Positions 60,201 to 64,000 of a stretch of 64,000 bases of DNA are shown piece by piece. The position numbers and the translations under genes were made by a program. The notes under the pieces were generated by a model. That model was not told the origin of the DNA and did no database searches. It saw only the letters and a program-made list of their open reading frames with translations. The stretch comes from Tyto alba (Eukaryota; Chordata; Aves; Strigiformes; Tytonidae). The stretch lies in NCBI RefSeq assembly GCF_018691265.1, contig NW_024881276.1, positions 3,162,001-3,226,000 of the forward strand, written 5' to 3'. Each line of letters begins with the position of its first letter. The first letter of the stretch is position 1.

Positions 60201-63200
60201 CTTGCATGGTCTACTTTTTGCGTTCATTATAGATGAAACCTGGATGACTAGTTTGTAGTGTTAATCTAAATTTTAGATGCCTAAATTGATGGATCTAAGA
60301 CGAAATGAATCCTATATCATCTGTGTTTCTATATTTTATTAATGACGCCACAAAATTTCTATCAGCTTGAAATAGTAGTTAGATCGAGATAGGAATAAAA
60401 CACCTCAATAATTAATTACAAGAATCAGGCTTGTTATAAGAAAAATGTTCTGGCTTGCTCCTACTGAAAATAGTGGTCAAACATCCCATCACTTTCAAAA
60501 AAGTCAGAACAAATCCTTTCACGCTGCTTTGTGAATATTTACAGTGGTTTATAATTTTGTTAAGGGAACTTAGGTTTTTTTAGAGCCCCTGAAAAGTAAT
60601 AGACTACAAACATCTAGTTAAAGATACTACATGCTTTATTTATATACAGAGCAGATAAATAGGTGGGTAAAAGTAATATATGATTTCTTGCAACCATCAC
60701 ATAGCCAACATGATTCATCAGGCTGTAGTAAGTCTGCTAGTAAGTCTGGGTACTTCCTTTTTCTTTGGACCTTGGGATCTGAACTGAAATTGCAATTAAT
60801 TTTGCAGTTGAACTATCAATTCTTATATTATGAGAAAGACAGATGGAAACAATGGTTCTCTTGTTTGATGTATGACATGAGACTCAGAGGATGGACTACA
60901 CAAACACATTTTATATTATTAAGTCGTTTTGACATAAACTTTTTGCATTTTTTTTCTGATATTCAGGGTATTGAATCTCATTCACAGTGGAATGACATTT
61001 TAAAAAATATTTAAATTTCTGATGTAAACATTGGTAAGATATTAATTCCTGAAATATTTCTTTTCCTTCTACCCGAAAAAAAAGACAGTCACGTGAATTC
61101 CAGTTGACTTCCATCAGGTTTTAAGGTTATTTGGCACTGCCTGGAGAATGTTATTTTGTATTTTTAAGCTTTGGAGGACGGTTAAGCTAGCTCCACTTAG
61201 TTCACTGATGTAAGAAATTTTACCAGACCTCACTGACCCTTGGTGAGGACCTGATCCACCTTGTTTATGGTTTAATAGGTAGTCTTCACTGAAACCAGTG
61301 CTAGCAAATTGACCTCTAAAAAAGGGAAAAATACTGTGCCCTATAACCAAAAGTATGGAGTTACAGATAAAACTGCATTAGTAGTTACAGTACTAGAATT
61401 AATGCTGTCTGATTAATTTTCCCATTTTAGTTGATAATATGTCTTTTTCTGTAGAGATATATGGCTATTTAAGGATATATGATTACAAATTTACAGATTG
61501 TTTTTTGTGTCCTTATCTCTACCTCTTTGATCTTTAAGGGTTTACAGCAATCTGCTGCTAAATTTTTATATCATAATGAGAGTAATTATTTTAAATTTAT
61601 GGATGATTTCCAATTCATTCACTTCTGTCCTACATTAGAAACCAACTGAATGACAGTTTAAAATCACAATAAGAAATCTTACTTGACTTCTTCAGCATCA
61701 TCATTTAATACAAACGCTTAAATGAACATTTTAGTATCTGATTGTTCAGTTCTTAGACACATTATCATGAAACATTCAATTTTAGGAACAGCCTTCTGTT
61801 GGGAGTAGGGGGAGCTCAATACATATATGTAAGAGATTATACAGTGCGCTGCATGAGACCTCAGGGGACACTCTCAGTGACTCATGTGTTTCCTTCCAGC
61901 CCCATGTTTTCATTTGGGCAATGACCCTCTTTGGGATCCAGCAATGCTGGACGTTATTACTTCTATAGCCCTTGTAACTGCTTTCTTGTAGAACAGTTCC
62001 TGGCTTCTGCCAGGGAGGAATTAATGTGAACATCCCCAATTTGGTGTAAGTTGGTTTTGCTTAAGCAGACGGTTGTGCCATTTAAGCTAGTCAGTCTGAC
62101 CTTGTTTACAGTGAATAAGGGGGAGCAGGCAGCTTGCTGGAAGTGCTAACCATCTTGAGGATGGTCAGAAGTGGGTGGCCACCAGCACACCTCAGTTCCT
62201 GAAGAGGACTTTTGAAACTCTGACTTAAATTAGTGAACTCTTAGTCATGCAATTAGTGCCACTGATTTCCATGGGACTATTACCACCTGTGAGAGTACCA
62301 CTTATGGGATCCTACACTTTTACTTCCAAAAGCTTCACATGTTTGAGAGACACCAGATCAGGTACTAGTTACCTCCTGATCTATCTAATAGCTCTCAGGA
62401 AGAGAAAGAAAGTGTCTCCATGCAGGTACCCACTCCTCCATTGCAGGACAAGATAAATTTGCTCTACAGCTCCCACTGTCTCAGTTGTTTTCACAGCTTG
62501 AACGTCAGCATACCTAGCACCCTCCATGCCAGCACAACCCTGTTGCTCTGTAATACCATCCAGACAAACAATTGTACTTGAATAGTTCATGAGCTGTGTT
62601 TTCTCTCAAGTGCTACAGGTTTTCCCCCATTTTGTGAGCCAACAAGAAAGTAAATTGTAGGCCTGCTTTGCCCAGGTCACCTACAGGCAAAAGTCATTAT
62701 GTCCCACCAGCAATTCTCTGATCCAGGCTGTCTGTTATTCTTTATGTAGGGTGAATCCAGTGACAGCTGCCAAATGGAACCTGAAGGATGCACTTGCTGC
62801 ATGCCAAAAGGACTAAGTGCTCTGCTATGTTATATCTACATCGCTGGTGGAGCCATGGAACCCAGCTGATTCTGTGCTGCGTATGAGCATGTCTGAAAAG
62901 GATAATTTTGCATGACAAGCATATTCCTTGAATGTTACCCTCCATCCACTGGGATAGAAAACCATCGATCCATTCTGGGCCATGATTATGATGTTTGGTT
63001 TCCTTCACGAACTAGTTTGTGCATTTACTCTATTTGTGCCTCTCTCTCTTCCTATATCAGTCTTCTTAATAACTTTGGAAGCCCTAGTTAATTTCAGCCA
63101 TAGCTGACAGGAGGAAAGAGACCCCTCAGGGATGTTAACTTCCTATAAGTTTGAATAAAATAGCTATATACAGAAGAGAAACCTTCCCAGAGAGTCCACA

Positions 63201-64000
63201 GAGGGAAAAGCTCAGTCCTTGTTGGACGTCTGAGACTCTGAGCAAGAGAGAGATACAAGGAGTATCCCAGCTGTAGGTAAAGCTTCAGTCAGCCTTTGCC
63301 CTTTATAGTCAACTAATAGATCAGCTGTGTCACAAATCTGCAGAAACCCAGACTCCGTTAGCTGTGTTTTTCACCAAGTTACATTTTTCTGCATCACCCT
63401 TCACCATCCACTACAAGAAACGTGTGGCAGTCACAGATAATGGACATATATATTTTAGCAACACACTTTCTCTTAAAAAAACCCACATTTATTGGGTTTA
63501 TTTTTGCACATTGGATGACTCTTTTGTACCCCTTTTGACATTCTAACCACTTAAAAGTCTTTGATTGAGTTAATAAATTGGTGATCAGCCATTTGGAGTA
63601 ATTTCACAGATCTGTGCTGCTTCCTTAGCCTGATAGTGTCATGTCAGGTAGTGTTACAGATGAAGCACATACAGAGAGATAGCTCCATGCAACACTCAAG
63701 TGCCCGGGAAAACACAACAACAAAGAGCAGCCTTCATCCGTTCACCTCTAAACTCAAACACTGGTGACAAAGAAAAGGGATTCCAATGTGGGAAACTGGG
63801 AAGTAAAGAGGAAATCCTTGGAGAAAAAGGAGGTTTAATGCTACATAGAATTGCCAATATTTTCAAAACGAAGATGCAGAACACGGTACACAGCAAGAGT
63901 GCCTTTGGGCTGATATTCCTGGGTGGACCTGCATGGTCAATACAGCAGCTTAACCTGTGCTGACACAGACCCCAAGGCAAGTTTTCACCTCCTTGGTCAC
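60201..64000. other. Non-genic stretch to the window end
   Basis: No gene recognised. The 127-codon plus frame at 60631-61014 starts in AT-rich DNA and is rich in Leu, Phe, Tyr and Ser, as expected by chance. Minus frames at 61782-62039 and 62742-63008 are anonymous; I considered transposon relics but could not support them. Confidence 0.5.

Noticed and set aside
60631..61014. 127-codon plus-strand frame
   Set aside because: Composition follows the AT-rich DNA; there is no domain, signal peptide pattern or exon boundary that I can recognise.
62742..63008. Minus-strand frame with Trp/His-rich residues, considered as a transposase relic
   Set aside because: No DDE-type motif, terminal inverted repeats or family wording could be found.

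Overview
The window looks like vertebrate, most probably avian, nuclear DNA that is intergenic or deep-intronic. The evidence is a low repeat density; degraded CR1 LINE 3' ends with the typical wording of bird CR1s; a few very old MIR-type SINE remnants; AT-rich, CpG-poor background; scattered homopolymers and short microsatellites; and no open reading frame that I recognise as a protein. There is no bacterial-style coding, no operon, no CRISPR array, no tRNA or rRNA gene and no complete exon. The longest open frames (213 and 187 codons, opposite strands, about 42.8-43.4 kb) exist only because a pentanucleotide array has no stop codon in any frame.

Layout. 0-9.9 kb: plain AT-rich DNA with a GATA tract, an ATT tract and T-runs. 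9.9-13 kb: the densest patch, with a decayed C2H2 zinc-finger-like stretch after a good splice-acceptor-like sequence, a plus-strand CR1, a minus-strand CR1 abutting a second old repeat, and a CpG-rich block. 13-24 kb: AT-rich, an AT/AC dinucleotide tract at 14.9 kb and a 24-base G-run at 22.0 kb. 24-26.5 kb: a candidate regulatory block, a CpG-dense islet and a small hairpin next to three GCTAAT sites. 26.5-42 kb: mostly featureless, with MIR remnants, a CR1 at 40 kb and a possible kinase glycine-loop fossil at 34.0 kb. 42-50.2 kb: two related purine pentamer arrays, (AAAGG/AGAGG)n and (AGAGG)n, flanking two candidate enhancer blocks, plus a degenerate 20-bp-period tandem repeat at 49.5 kb. 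50-64 kb: candidate enhancer blocks at 53.8, 54.8 and 58.3-58.9 kb, with GC-rich islets at 53.0, 57.3 and 60.0 kb.

No genes can be shown to work together here. The most reasonable functional reading is a gene desert whose candidate non-coding elements (clusters of homeodomain, POU, SOX, PBX/HOX-like and nuclear-receptor-like motifs) might serve a distant developmental gene. That is inference: I could not align the sequence to other species. The most unusual directly visible structures are the two-domain purine pentamer array, its one-substitution relative 6.7 kb away, and the 20-bp-period repeat.
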